DNA from: Bog-473 sp963754445
GTDB lineage: Bacteria > Actinomycetota > Acidimicrobiia > Acidimicrobiales > RAAP-2
Assembly: GCA_963754445.1 (NCBI GenBank)
Contig: CAVWFT010000002.1
Coordinates: 62,001-126,000, forward strand
Reading direction: 5' to 3'
Length of the DNA stretch: 64,000 nucleotides
The notes below the pieces were generated by a model. The model did no database searches. It was given only the letters and a program-made list of their open reading frames with translations, and was not told the DNA's origin. Below are positions 16,494-25,782 of the stretch, piece after piece. The number at the start of each line of letters is the position of its first letter. The first letter of the stretch is position 1. Both the position numbers and the translations under genes were made by a program.

Positions 16494-17623
16494 GTCGCAT
16501 CTACATGTCGCCCCCCGACACCACACCGGAGGAGCGGGACCTACTCCTCGACGCGTTCGACTCCAACTGGATCGCACCGCTGGGCCCTCATGTGGACGCC
16601 TTCGAGCGAGAGCTGGCCGAATGGGCCGGCACCACGCATGCGGCCGCTCTCTCGAGCGGCACTGCGGCGCTCCACCTGGCCTTGCTCCTCGTCGGGGTCC
16701 AGCCCGGGGACCAGGTCGTCGTGCCGACCCTTACCTTCGTCGCCACCGCCAACGCCGTCCGGTATGTCGGCGCCGAACCGATATTCGTCGACTCGGATCC
16801 GGCGCACTGGAACGTAGATGCAAACCTGGTGGCGTCTGACCTCCACGACCGTGTCCATCGGGGACGACGGCCCGGAGCCGTGATCACGGTCGATCTACTC
16901 GGCGGCTGCCCCGACTACGGGATCCTCACCGAGACCTGTCGGGAACTCGAGATTCCAATGGTCGAGGACGCCGCGGAGGCGTTGGGTTCCACGTACCGTG
17001 GACAACCCGCCGGTTCGTTCGGCCAATGCGCGACATTCTCCTTCAATGGCAACAAGATCATCACGACGAGTGGCGGCGGCATGCTCGCCTCCGACTCGGA
17101 AGACCTGATTCGCCGGGCGCGCTACCTCTCCACCCAGGCGCGTGAACCAGTGCCGCACTACGAACACGTGGAGCTCGGCTACAACTACCGCTTGAGCAAC
17201 CTGCTGGCCGCACTCGGCCGGGGACAGCTTCGGGGTCTTGAACGACGGATCACCAGTCGACGGGAGATTCACGCTCGCTATCGTTCCGCCTTCCAGTCCG
17301 TCGAGGGAATCGACATGATGCCTTTTGCCGAGGATGTGGTGCCGAACTACTGGCTCACCTGCATCCGCATCGATCCAGCCCGATTCGGGGCAGCACCCGA
17401 AGACGTGCGCCTGGCGCTCGAGGAGTTGGACATCGAGTCTCGCCCGATCTGGAAACCGCTCCATCTCCAGCCGCTCTACAAGGGCGCAACCTACGTCGGT
17501 GGATCGGTAGCCGAAGACGTGTTCGCCCAGGGGTTGTGCCTGCCGAGCGGCTCACAACTATCAGAGTCGGACCAGGAGAGAATCATCGAAAGAGTGCTGC
17601 AGACACCCACCCGAGTGAGTTGA
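16490..17623 (+). CDS. DegT/DnrJ/EryC1-family PLP sugar aminotransferase
   Basis: A 377 aa PLP-dependent aminotransferase that converts a UDP-4-keto sugar to the 4-amino sugar with glutamate as donor (family knowledge). Visible motifs: SSGTAALHLAL (PLP phosphate binding), PTLTFVATANAV, VEDAAEALG with Asp160 contacting the pyridine nitrogen, SFNGNKIITTSGGG with catalytic Lys189, and GYNYRLSNLLAALG. The GTG start at 16490 overlaps the upstream stop (GTGA). Likely partner of the CapD/PglF-type dehydratase on the opposite strand and of the GNAT acetyltransferase, giving a 2,4-diamino sugar. Confidence 0.9.
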   Translation: MSRIYMSPPDTTPEERDLLLDAFDSNWIAPLGPHVDAFERELAEWAGTTHAAALSSGTAALHLALLLVGVQPGDQVVVPTLTFVATANAVRYVGAEPIFVDSDPAHWNVDANLVASDLHDRVHRGRRPGAVITVDLLGGCPDYGILTETCRELEIPMVEDAAEALGSTYRGQPAGSFGQCATFSFNGNKIITTSGGGMLASDSEDLIRRARYLSTQAREPVPHYEHVELGYNYRLSNLLAALGRGQLRGLERRITSRREIHARYRSAFQSVEGIDMMPFAEDVVPNYWLTCIRIDPARFGAAPEDVRLALEELDIESRPIWKPLHLQPLYKGATYVGGSVAEDVFAQGLCLPSGSQLSESDQERIIERVLQTPTRVS

Positions 17624-18636
17624 TGTCTCCAGCAGAACCAGCCGCACAGCCCCAAGGTTCCACGTCGGCACGGTTCGCCTACCTTCTCCTGACCCACGGC
17701 CGAGCAGCCCAGGTCGAGGAACTGGCTGCGCGGATCCTGGCCCTCAGTCCTCACGCCGACGTGGTCGTCCACCACGACCTCTCCTCACCCGACGTCCCAT
17801 GGGGAGGTCGTCCGGATCCACCGCTACATCTCGTCCCGAGAGGTCGCGTCCGTTGGGGTGACTGGTCAATGATCGAAGCGACAGACCGGTTGCTCAGATA
17901 CGCGGTGGAGAACTTGGCCAGCGATTGGTTCGTCCTCCTTTCAGGAGAACATCGGCCCACGACGCCGTTGGAGCGATGGGAGAACACGGTGGCGCGCTCT
18001 GGCCTCGACGCGTATCTCCCGTCCGAGCGCCTCACGGGGGGTATCCGATTCGGTCGTGGCCACGTCGAGGAAAATCTCTACCTCACGCGCGCTGTCCATC
18101 GCTGGAGGATGGTTCCCCGGCCGCGCTCGGCGATTCTTCATCGGGCCATCGGAGGGATCATGAAGCTCAGCGAATACCTGCAGCCCCTCGTTGCGGTGGA
18201 ATTCGTGCATCGACGCGATGCGTGGGTCGTCGGTGTCCGGCGGCGAACGCAACCCGTCGCCAACGTGGACTTCTTCAGGGGGTCGCAGTGGATCGCATTG
18301 AACCGTCGCGGCGCAGTCGAAGCCTTGACGGTAGATCCGGACCTGACGGCCTGGTTCAAGCGCAGCTGGATACCAGACGAGAGTTACTTCCACACCGTGC
18401 TCCGTCATGCTGGATTGTCCGCCAGTGACACACCCACCACCTTCGTGCTGGACACTCCAGAGCAGCCGACAACAGGGTGGATGAGATTGACTCTCGACGA
18501 CCTGCCGGCCGTCTGGGAAGCGGCAACCCCGTTCGCCCGCAAGGTGGATCCCTCGACCCGACCCGAGGTGGCCCAGTCGATCGACGGGGTCGTCGATCGA
18601 CGTCGGCTCGAGGAGCAGGATTCCGGAGCCTCGTAG
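17623..18636 (+). CDS. GT14 (core-2/I-branching, xylosyltransferase-like) glycosyltransferase, copy 1
   Basis: A 337 aa cytoplasmic glycosyltransferase with GT14 features. These are FAYLLLTHG near residue 18, VVVHHDL (47-53), the RVRWGDWSMIEATDRLL segment (75-91), WFVLLSGEHRP (102-112) with the LSG-x-D/E-x-P hallmark, FFRGSQWIALNR, and WIPDESYFHTVL. In animals this family contains peptide O-xylosyltransferases and branching GlcNAc-transferases. ATG overlaps the aminotransferase stop (TGATG). First of three tandem paralogs. The acceptor and donor are unknown; I infer a sugar transfer in synthesis of the locus glycan. Confidence 0.8.
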   Translation: MSPAEPAAQPQGSTSARFAYLLLTHGRAAQVEELAARILALSPHADVVVHHDLSSPDVPWGGRPDPPLHLVPRGRVRWGDWSMIEATDRLLRYAVENLASDWFVLLSGEHRPTTPLERWENTVARSGLDAYLPSERLTGGIRFGRGHVEENLYLTRAVHRWRMVPRPRSAILHRAIGGIMKLSEYLQPLVAVEFVHRRDAWVVGVRRRTQPVANVDFFRGSQWIALNRRGAVEALTVDPDLTAWFKRSWIPDESYFHTVLRHAGLSASDTPTTFVLDTPEQPTTGWMRLTLDDLPAVWEAATPFARKVDPSTRPEVAQSIDGVVDRRRLEEQDSGAS

Positions 18637-18786
18637 GACCTCGGTTCCAGAGGGCCGCCGAGTTTCCTCTCATTTTTGGGCCGTCTACACTCGGTCGGGA
18701 CCTGCGGCGCCGCAACGGCAGGGATGCGCGAATTCACGGCGCACACACGTTGCTCGCCTGGGGACATGCGAGTCGAGAGGGATCGG

Positions 18787-19854
18787 GTGCAGACAGGCAC
18801 GTCCGTCGGGGCGGAGCGAGGGGGACCGACGAGGCTGGGCACTGTCGCCTACCTCCTTTTGACCCACAAGGACCCAGAACAGGTCGAAGCCCTCGCTTCG
18901 AGAATCCTGGCGCTGTCCCCTGACGCACAGATCGTGGTCCATCACGACCTGAAGGCCGACGGGACGCCCTGGGGCGGCGCTCCGCCAGATCGCGTCTCGT
19001 TCGTCGACCCGGTGAAGGTCGAGTGGGGTGATTGGTCCATCGTCGAGGCCACGCTCCGGATGTTCCGGTTCGCTGCGGAGAAGCTGCAGGCGTCCTGGTT
19101 CGTCGTCGTCTCGGGCGAGCACTGGCCGGTGGTGAATCTTGCGGCGTGGGAGCAAACACTTCCTGCCTGTCCATTCGACGCGTTCCTGCCGGCGCAGCAA
19201 CTCCCCGGTCGACTCCGCTTCGGCACCCGCAACGTGGACGGCAATCGCTTCCTGGCTCGCTGCCTCCACCGTTGGTTCAAGGTACGCCGGCCCACATCCG
19301 ATCTGGCCCATCGCGGGCTGGCGGGACTCTCGAAGATCAGCCTGCGCACGCACCCACTCTTCAAACTCGAATTCTCCCTGCGGAGCGGGGCCTGGTTCCT
19401 CGGACTCCCCCGGCCGCGGGGTCCACTGAAGGGCTGGACCTTTTACAAGGGCTCCGAGTGGCTCGCCTGCAATGCCAAAGCGGTCGACGCGCTCCTGGAC
19501 GTCGCGCCCGTCGTGGTGGCCTGGTTCAAGAAGAGCCACATTCCCGACGAGTCCTATGTGCAGACGGTGCTCCGTCGTTCAGCGGACCTCCGGATCAGTG
19601 AGCACGAGGTCACGTGGGTGCCCCCAGAACCCAACCGGGCAACGCCCGGATGGATGCTCCTGAAGGCCGAAGACCTCGACACCGTCATGACCTCCGGGGT
19701 GGCCTTCGCCCGCAAGGTGGACGCCGCTCGAAATCCCGACGTCATCCGGGCTATCGACATTCGTGTCGACGCCGAGGCACAACCCCGTTCGACCGGCAAC
19801 GTGACGTCGGGCTTGGTCAACATGACTGCCGACCAACCACCGGCAAACCCATGA
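18787..19854 (+). CDS. GT14 glycosyltransferase, copy 2
   Basis: A 355 aa paralog of the preceding GT14 enzyme with the same ordered motifs: VAYLLLTHKDPEQ, IVVHHDLKAD, VEWGDWSIVEATLRM, WFVVVSGEHWP, TFYKGSEWLACN and HIPDESYVQTVL. I place the start at GTG 18787 because GAGAGGG lies 5 bases upstream and the N-terminus then matches the paralogs in length. An ATG at 18766 is possible. It is separated from copy 1 by 150 bases containing a TACACT element (18686-18691), so an internal promoter may exist. The stop overlaps the next ATG (ATGA). Confidence 0.8.
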   Translation: MQTGTSVGAERGGPTRLGTVAYLLLTHKDPEQVEALASRILALSPDAQIVVHHDLKADGTPWGGAPPDRVSFVDPVKVEWGDWSIVEATLRMFRFAAEKLQASWFVVVSGEHWPVVNLAAWEQTLPACPFDAFLPAQQLPGRLRFGTRNVDGNRFLARCLHRWFKVRRPTSDLAHRGLAGLSKISLRTHPLFKLEFSLRSGAWFLGLPRPRGPLKGWTFYKGSEWLACNAKAVDALLDVAPVVVAWFKKSHIPDESYVQTVLRRSADLRISEHEVTWVPPEPNRATPGWMLLKAEDLDTVMTSGVAFARKVDAARNPDVIRAIDIRVDAEAQPRSTGNVTSGLVNMTADQPPANP

Positions 19855-20867
19855 CGACCGACCAGACACCGGGGCACGGCGGCGAACCCAGGTTCGCCTA
19901 CATGCTGTTGACGCACAAGGATCCCGAGCACGTCGAGGAGCTGACGGGACGAATACTGGACCTGAGCCCGGCGGGACACGTCGTCGTGCATCACGATCTC
20001 GCTTCGGACCCTCTCCCGTGGAACGGAAAGCCGCCGGAGCGGGTGCACTTCGTGGAGCGCGGCCGCGTGCTGTGGGGTGACTGGTCCATTGTCGCGGCGT
20101 CGCTGAGAATGATGCAGTTCGCCCACGACGAGCTCGCAGCCGATTGGTTCGTGATGCTCTCGGGCGAGCACCGACCTGTCGTCGATCTCCGTCAATGGGA
20201 GCACGCCACCGCACATTCGTCGGTAGACGCATTCGTCGAAGCCGAGCCGCTTCCCTCGTCACTCCGGTTCGGTCGTTCCAACGAAGACGCCAATCGCTTT
20301 CTCGCTCGCTGTCTCCTCCGCTGGGTCACCGTCGAGCAACCCGGCCACATGGTCGGGCAGAAGGCGCTTGGTGCTCTGTGGAGAGTCTCCAGGTATGTGC
20401 TTCCCGTCTACGCCGTCGAGTATTCGCATCGTCGTGAGGCGTGGTTCATCGGGTCGCCCCGTCGGCGTGGCCGGCCGGCGGGAATGACCTTCTACAAGGG
20501 CACCCAGTGGATCGGCGTCAATCGGCGCTCGGCCGAAACGATTCTGGGAGCTGATCCACGGGTGACCGAGTGGTTCACGCATGGGCACATCCCCGACGAG
20601 ACCTATTTTCACAGCGTGCTCTACAACACGCCCGCACTCAACGTGAAGAGCCAGGTTGTGACGTACGTGCCAGAAGGCCCCGAACGGCCTACGGCCAATC
20701 GATGGATGGTTCTCGACGAGGCAGACCTTCCGACCGTCTGGGCTTCCGGCGCTGCCTTCGCCCGGAAGGTCGATCCGGCCACGCGTCCTCAGGTCATCCA
20801 ATCGATCGACATCGAGGTCGACCGGCAACGCGCTGCCGGTACGGGGGCACAGGAACCAGGAGCGTGA
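19851..20867 (+). CDS. GT14 glycosyltransferase, copy 3
   Basis: A 338 aa third tandem GT14 paralog: FAYMLLTHKDPEHVEEL, VVVHHDLASD, VLWGDWSIVAASLRM, WFVMLSGEHRPVVDL, TFYKGTQWIGVNRRSAE and HIPDETYFHSVL. Sequence differences between the three copies are concentrated in the middle acceptor-binding region, suggesting different acceptors or linkages. ATG overlaps the preceding stop (ATGA); the next gene starts 2 bases after its stop. All three lack a signal peptide and membrane helix, so they should act on the cytoplasmic side. Confidence 0.8.
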   Translation: MTTDQTPGHGGEPRFAYMLLTHKDPEHVEELTGRILDLSPAGHVVVHHDLASDPLPWNGKPPERVHFVERGRVLWGDWSIVAASLRMMQFAHDELAADWFVMLSGEHRPVVDLRQWEHATAHSSVDAFVEAEPLPSSLRFGRSNEDANRFLARCLLRWVTVEQPGHMVGQKALGALWRVSRYVLPVYAVEYSHRREAWFIGSPRRRGRPAGMTFYKGTQWIGVNRRSAETILGADPRVTEWFTHGHIPDETYFHSVLYNTPALNVKSQVVTYVPEGPERPTANRWMVLDEADLPTVWASGAAFARKVDPATRPQVIQSIDIEVDRQRAAGTGAQEPGA

Positions 20868-20869
20868 CG

Positions 20870-21853
20870 ATGAGTACCGGGAACAATGGTGCCCTCGAGC
20901 CCTGTGTCGCCGTGGTTGGTATGCATCGGAGCGGAACGTCCGCCACCGCAGGCCTGCTCATAGGCTTCGGTCTCGCCGGACCTCGAGCAGGCGACCTCGT
21001 GCCCGGAGACAGCTCCAACGAGCGGGGACATTGGGAGAGCCACGAGGTGCAGCTGTGCAACGCCCACCTTCTCGCTGCCCGCGGGGCGACGACCTATGCA
21101 CCGCCGCAGGTCATCGAGAACTGGGAGGACATCCCCGGTTACGACTCGGCGCGCGCGGAGGCGAGACAGTGGTTCAGCGCGACCTACTCGGGCCGGCCGC
21201 TCGTCATCAAGGACCCGCGACTCTGCCTCACGATGCCATTCTGGCGCTCGGTGATCCCGGCACCCATGGGAGCCGTTCTCGTCCTACGCGACCCCATGGA
21301 CGTCGCACGTTCGTTGCAGACACGCGATGACGTACCCGTGCTCCTGGGACTCGCCATGTGGGATCGCTACATACGATCGGCGAGTGCCGGCCTCCGGGGC
21401 CTCCCCACCTTGGTCGTCGAGTACGACTCGATGCTCGCGGACCCGAAGGGATCATCGAGGTCCGTCGCCGCATTCCTGGGTCAACTCGGCATTCGGGCCG
21501 CAGCCGAGAAGTCCGTCGACGCCGCCGAACGGCTCGATCCGCGGCTGCGTCACCAAGGTCAGCGGCGCGATGAGTACGACGAATTGGTCGCCCATCAGCG
21601 AGCCGTCCTGTCAACCCTGGTGGGACATCTCGGCGCCCATGAGGCCTGGCAGCCGCCGGAACTGCCGGAACCCCCGGCCTGGGTGGACGACGTTCTGCGT
21701 TTGCGACGCGACTACGCAGGTGCAGCTCGGGAATTGCACTGGGTCAAGGCGTCGCGGGCGTACCGCATGGTCTCGTCGCTGTGGCGGTTCACCGGAGGCA
21801 GTCCGACGGCCCTCACCGACTCGACGATCCCCCAAGAGGACCACTCCTTATGA
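20870..21853 (+). CDS. Sulfotransferase-family protein (paralog A)
   Basis: A 327 aa PAPS-dependent sulfotransferase-like protein. The 5'-phosphosulfate loop is GMHRSGTSATAG; SSNERGHWES follows, and KDPRLCLTMPFWR plus LVLRDPMDVARSL form the likely 3'-phosphate-binding region (R-D-P with downstream Ser). The C-terminal part is an Arg-rich helix (WVDDVLRLRRDY ... ELHWVKASRAYRM) shared with four other sulfotransferases in this window. ATG at 20870 has AGGAG 7 bases upstream. It is co-transcribed with the GT14 genes. The predicted role is sulfation of a cytoplasmic glycan intermediate; the substrate is unknown. Confidence 0.8.
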   Translation: MSTGNNGALEPCVAVVGMHRSGTSATAGLLIGFGLAGPRAGDLVPGDSSNERGHWESHEVQLCNAHLLAARGATTYAPPQVIENWEDIPGYDSARAEARQWFSATYSGRPLVIKDPRLCLTMPFWRSVIPAPMGAVLVLRDPMDVARSLQTRDDVPVLLGLAMWDRYIRSASAGLRGLPTLVVEYDSMLADPKGSSRSVAAFLGQLGIRAAAEKSVDAAERLDPRLRHQGQRRDEYDELVAHQRAVLSTLVGHLGAHEAWQPPELPEPPAWVDDVLRLRRDYAGAARELHWVKASRAYRMVSSLWRFTGGSPTALTDSTIPQEDHSL

Positions 21854-23931
21854 AGCCGACCGAACAGCGCCACGTCATCGTCGTTGGGATGCACCGGAGC
21901 GGTACCTCGGCCGTCGCCGACGCAATCGCCCGGCTCGGTCTCGCACTTCCCGACGAAACCGATCTGATCACTCCGGGCCCTTACAACGAACGGGGCTATT
22001 GGGAGAGCCGACGATTCGTCACCTACAGCGATCGTATCCTGCGCTATCTCCACGGCACCTGGTCCGCGCCACCGAAGCCGGCGGCCGGATGGGAGCAGTC
22101 CATGGACGCGGAGGTCGTCGAGCTGCGAAGCGGCGCACGAGACTTCTCCCTCCGTGAGTTCACCGAGAGGCACATGGTGCTCAAGGACCCGAGGCTGTGC
22201 ATCACGCTGCCCCTCTGGCGCCAGGTCTTCGATCAGGCGCCGGTCGCCGTTCTCGTGCTGCGCGACCCGCTCGAAGTGGCTCGCTCGCTCGAACACCGCA
22301 ATCAATTCCCCATCTCGTACTCCCTGGCCTTGTGGCGTCGCTATGTCCAGCAGTCCTTGACCGCCGTCGACGGTCTGCCGGTCTTCGTGGCGGAGTATCA
22401 ACGTCTCCTCGACGACCCGCGGACTGAACTCGACGAACTCACGACGTTCCTGGGCACGCACGGCATCACAACAGCGGTCGATACCCATATCGATGACGCG
22501 GTGGAAGCGTTTGCCCCCGAACTGCGTCACCATCGGGCCGACCCTGGCGGAATGCCCGAAGCGGTCCCCATCCTGGTCTCGGAGCAGCGGGAGTTCTTCG
22601 ATGCCCTGCGTACACGCCGGGGTGGCCACGAACATTGGTCGCTCCCGCCGGGTCCAGATGAACCCTCATGGGTTCACGACATCCTCCAGATGGCGACCTT
22701 CGGAGAGATCACAGACTTCGAACGGCAGGCCGCCCAGGACGAGCTGAAGTGGATCAAGCGATCACGACTCTTCGGTGCCACCCGGACGATCTGGCGGGTC
22801 ACCGCCAGTGGTCCGACGCTCTCCGAGGATGCACCGAGCGGCGAGGTCGCCCCGGCGGCCTCCACACCCACACCGACCCTGACCCGTCTGTCTTCGTGGT
22901 CGCAGACCGCACGACGGGCGGTCTCGGCTCGAAAGGGACCCGCGACGCGGCCGGGACAGGTTGGGCACGAGGACAATCCGGATCATCCCGTGGTTCTCGA
23001 GGATTTCCCCATCTTTGCGGTGATCAAGTCATGGATGGACGAGGACATCATCGAGGCGACGGTGCGTAATGCATTCGCACAAGGTGCCGATACCGTCTTC
23101 CTGGTCGACAACGCCAGCACGGACAGCACCGTCGCACGGGCCGTCGAGGCCGGAGCGACCGTGGCCGAGGTCTACGAGACTGAGGCATTCGACGGGAGGC
23201 TCGTCCAGCCGCTCGTCAACGCCGTGGTGGCCCGGGAGTCGCTGCGGGACGGGTCCGACCACATCTGGTGGATGCTTCTCGACAGCGACGAATTCCCGGA
23301 GGGGCCTGGCGGCCGGACGATACGCGAATACCTGGCCGGACTGGACCGAAGATTCCGTCTCGTCGGTGCGAGGTTCCTGAATCATCTCCCCGACACCACG
23401 CCCGCAAACGTGGAGGGATTTCACCCGGCCGATTTTCAACCCCTGTGCTATCCCTTTGAGCCGTTGAACAACCCACCCTGCTCGTTGGGCCACTGGAAGC
23501 ACCTCCTCCAGAGATTCGACCGACACGGACAATTCCTCCTGAGCAACGAGGGGGCGCATACCGCGTTCGCATCCGAACGGGTGATCGAACCCTCAGCGGG
23601 TGTGCTCGTGCATCACTTCCAGTACCGAAACGAGGCCTTCACCCGCGCCAAGCTCGATTTGGTCCATGAGTCGCACCGTGACGGCCTCCACGAGTCGGCC
23701 GGCTGGAGCAGCTTCGACCGACGGAGGCGCTCTCTCGACGCGGTGTACGACCAGCGCTGGGCCGAGGTCGACACGCCACCGAACCGGGTCGCCGGGGCGA
23801 GCGCCCATCCCGCACCCTGGTCCGGCCAGTCAACGCTTCGCCGTTGGTATCCAGAAGCGTCCGTGCACGAGGCGCGCCACGCCGCCTCCGTGACGGATGC
23901 GGGCCTACGGCGCAACCAGCCGGCACCATGA
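21850..23931 (+). CDS. Two-domain sulfotransferase-glycosyltransferase (GT2-like) fusion
   Basis: A 693 aa bifunctional-looking protein. Residues 1-320 are a sulfotransferase related to paralog A: P-loop GMHRSGTSAV (13-22), NERGYWES, KDPRLCITLPLWR and LVLRDPLEVARSL, ending in the same ELKWIKRSRLFG helix. A Pro/Ala/Thr linker (about 320-385) joins a GT-A glycosyltransferase domain: FAVIKSWMDEDIIEATV, VDNASTDST (419-427) and the metal motif LLDSDEFP (DSD at 478-480), reminiscent of GT2/GT92 enzymes. ATG overlaps the upstream stop (ATGA). The fusion suggests one protein both extends and sulfates the glycan; this is inference from architecture. Confidence 0.8.
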   Translation: MKPTEQRHVIVVGMHRSGTSAVADAIARLGLALPDETDLITPGPYNERGYWESRRFVTYSDRILRYLHGTWSAPPKPAAGWEQSMDAEVVELRSGARDFSLREFTERHMVLKDPRLCITLPLWRQVFDQAPVAVLVLRDPLEVARSLEHRNQFPISYSLALWRRYVQQSLTAVDGLPVFVAEYQRLLDDPRTELDELTTFLGTHGITTAVDTHIDDAVEAFAPELRHHRADPGGMPEAVPILVSEQREFFDALRTRRGGHEHWSLPPGPDEPSWVHDILQMATFGEITDFERQAAQDELKWIKRSRLFGATRTIWRVTASGPTLSEDAPSGEVAPAASTPTPTLTRLSSWSQTARRAVSARKGPATRPGQVGHEDNPDHPVVLEDFPIFAVIKSWMDEDIIEATVRNAFAQGADTVFLVDNASTDSTVARAVEAGATVAEVYETEAFDGRLVQPLVNAVVARESLRDGSDHIWWMLLDSDEFPEGPGGRTIREYLAGLDRRFRLVGARFLNHLPDTTPANVEGFHPADFQPLCYPFEPLNNPPCSLGHWKHLLQRFDRHGQFLLSNEGAHTAFASERVIEPSAGVLVHHFQYRNEAFTRAKLDLVHESHRDGLHESAGWSSFDRRRRSLDAVYDQRWAEVDTPPNRVAGASAHPAPWSGQSTLRRWYPEASVHEARHAASVTDAGLRRNQPAP

Positions 23932-24863
23932 CGCCATTCCGGCAAAGGCAGCCTCTCGTCGCCGCGTTCGAGCCCGACGAGGGTCCGATCGTCATCGGCG
24001 GGGTTGGCGGGAGCGGCACGCGCGTCGTCGTGGAGATCATGCGTCGTCTCCGCGTCTATACGGGCTGGAATCTCAATCGGGCGGGTGACAACAAGTGGTT
24101 CTCCCTGCTGCTCAAGCTGCCCCGGTGGGATCTCGACGAGAAGAGCCCCGACAACGCGCTGATCCATCGATCTCTCGATCTCATGGAAAAGGCCATGAAC
24201 GGAACCCTCGAACCGGACCGGGCCGATCGCCGGGCGATCGCAGCCATCGTGGCTCGCTGTGCTGCTTTCCGGGAGCAGCACGACCTCCGGGACGACCGCA
24301 CGGATGCCTGGCTCAACCACGTGGCCGGCACCTTGAGCGAGTCGCGTGAGCACGTGCCCTCTGACGCACCACGGTGGGGATGGAAGGAGCCGAACAGCCA
24401 CCTGTTCCTCCCCCATCTGCGAAAGCACTTTGCCGGACGGCTCCGTTACGTCCACGTGATCCGCCATGGCATCTACATGGCGCACAGCAGCAATCAGGCA
24501 CAGGCGCAACGTTGGGGTCCGCTGTTCGGGATCGAGGGTGGATTTCCCACCACGCCGGTACGTTCGCTCGACTATTGGATCGCGTCGAACGAACTGGCGA
24601 TCGAGCGGGGACGAACCATGCCATCGGGAACATTCCTGGTCGTCAATCATGACGACCTCTGTGCATCACCTCGCCGAGAAGTGACCCGTTTCGTCGAGTT
24701 TCTCGGCATCGACGTTCCGCCAGACATGCTCGAAGAACTCGTGGCTCTCCCGAATCCACCGAAGCGATTGGATCTCTCGATCGAGGAAATGCGAGAGGAA
24801 TTCGGGGACGAGCGCCTGGCCAAGGTCCGGGAGCTCGGGTTTGCCGTCGACGGCGCGGCGTAG
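23928..24863 (+). CDS. Sulfotransferase-family protein, last gene of the plus-strand glycan operon
   Basis: A 311 aa P-loop protein of a different sulfotransferase branch. The loop is GGVGGSGTRVVVEIM near residue 25, and YVHVIRHGIYMAHSSN forms the putative 3'-phosphate site. A WGWKEPNSHLFLP segment is typical of bacterial sulfotransferases annotated in polysaccharide loci. ATG overlaps the previous stop (ATGA). Only 12 bases separate its stop from the stop of the converging minus-strand gene. It lacks the C-terminal helix common to paralogs A, B, G, H and I. Substrate unknown. Confidence 0.72.
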   Translation: MTPFRQRQPLVAAFEPDEGPIVIGGVGGSGTRVVVEIMRRLRVYTGWNLNRAGDNKWFSLLLKLPRWDLDEKSPDNALIHRSLDLMEKAMNGTLEPDRADRRAIAAIVARCAAFREQHDLRDDRTDAWLNHVAGTLSESREHVPSDAPRWGWKEPNSHLFLPHLRKHFAGRLRYVHVIRHGIYMAHSSNQAQAQRWGPLFGIEGGFPTTPVRSLDYWIASNELAIERGRTMPSGTFLVVNHDDLCASPRREVTRFVEFLGIDVPPDMLEELVALPNPPKRLDLSIEEMREEFGDERLAKVRELGFAVDGAA

Positions 24864-24875
24864 CTCCGTTTCAGC

Positions 24876-25757
24876 TCAGGAGGGTGTGCCCGGTTCCGAG
24901 TCGGCAGTCTCGAACTGGCGAAAGAACTCGGGATCCGAGCAAATCTCGTCGTAGATATCGTTCGACCGACGACCCTCCTTGCGGATGTACGCGTTGAGCT
25001 TGCGCGCCTTCACGCTGTCGCGGGCCAATCGAACGACTTGGCCGGCGTGGCGCGGCCGCAGTTCGCGCAGGGACTTCCCGTGGGCCTTCGTCTTCATGTA
25101 GAGGTACTTCTCGTTCTCGGCGACCGGGACGTTGGACTCGTCGGCTCTGGCGATCGGTGGGCGAAACCCGGACCCGTGATGATAAACGTGACCCTCGTAG
25201 AGGCCATAGAAAACAGGGTGGTAGTTGACGGAATTGGAGCGCAAGATCGGTCGCCAGGCAATGGAGCGGGAATTCAAGGTCGCCAGCAGCGTGCCACCAA
25301 CGTCGCTCGCCGTCTCACCTTCGGACGTCGTCCACGATCCCTGCCGCCAGTCCCCCCCGATCTCGTTCCAGAATCCCACCGTGGTGACGCAGAAGCAGGG
25401 GTGAGGCTGCACGTCCCCGGCGTTCTCGTCCCGCCGTACCGCAGCGAGTGGGTGGTCTGCCAACAGCTCGTCCAACCAGTCGTCGAGGCTGCGGACGGGA
25501 AACGCGTCCCCGTCCAGGAAGATGATCAGGTCATCGGGCGCAGCGTCCCTGCTTATGGCGGCGGCCAGATCGTTGAGCTTGTCGGGGTGCGTACCGTCGA
25601 CCCTGGTCACGAAATCGAATTGCTGGTCGTAGCCGGCCTCGATGCCTTGGAGGTTGGCGAACACCCGGAAGGGCTCCCTCAGTCGTGACGAGAGCGCCTG
25701 ACGCTGTGGGTCAATCCACTTCGGATCGACCCAATGAACGGTGGCGACGTAGATCAT
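24876..25757 (-). CDS. Putative small glycosyltransferase (GT-A-like)
   Basis: A 293 aa protein starting MIYVATVHWVDPKWI, with an LIIFLDGDAFPV segment around residue 80 that looks like the DxD metal-binding strand of a GT-A nucleotide-sugar transferase. Later segments NYHPVFYGLYEGHVYHH and FRPP are acidic/aromatic and uncharacterised. I chose the ATG at 25757, 25 bases after the upstream epimerase stop; the longer open frame upstream is Arg/Pro-rich and antisense-like. No ribosome site is obvious. Last gene of the minus-strand sugar operon. Function assigned only to the level of a probable glycosyltransferase. Confidence 0.6.
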   Translation of the reverse strand: MIYVATVHWVDPKWIDPQRQALSSRLREPFRVFANLQGIEAGYDQQFDFVTRVDGTHPDKLNDLAAAISRDAAPDDLIIFLDGDAFPVRSLDDWLDELLADHPLAAVRRDENAGDVQPHPCFCVTTVGFWNEIGGDWRQGSWTTSEGETASDVGGTLLATLNSRSIAWRPILRSNSVNYHPVFYGLYEGHVYHHGSGFRPPIARADESNVPVAENEKYLYMKTKAHGKSLRELRPRHAGQVVRLARDSVKARKLNAYIRKEGRRSNDIYDEICSDPEFFRQFETADSEPGTPS

Positions 25758-25782
25758 CGACGAGAACGAAGGCCGGGGGCGC

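Noticed and set aside
17623..20867. Recent assembly-type duplication of the GT14 genes
   Set aside because: The three copies differ at many positions with only motifs conserved, so they are old paralogs and not an assembly artefact.
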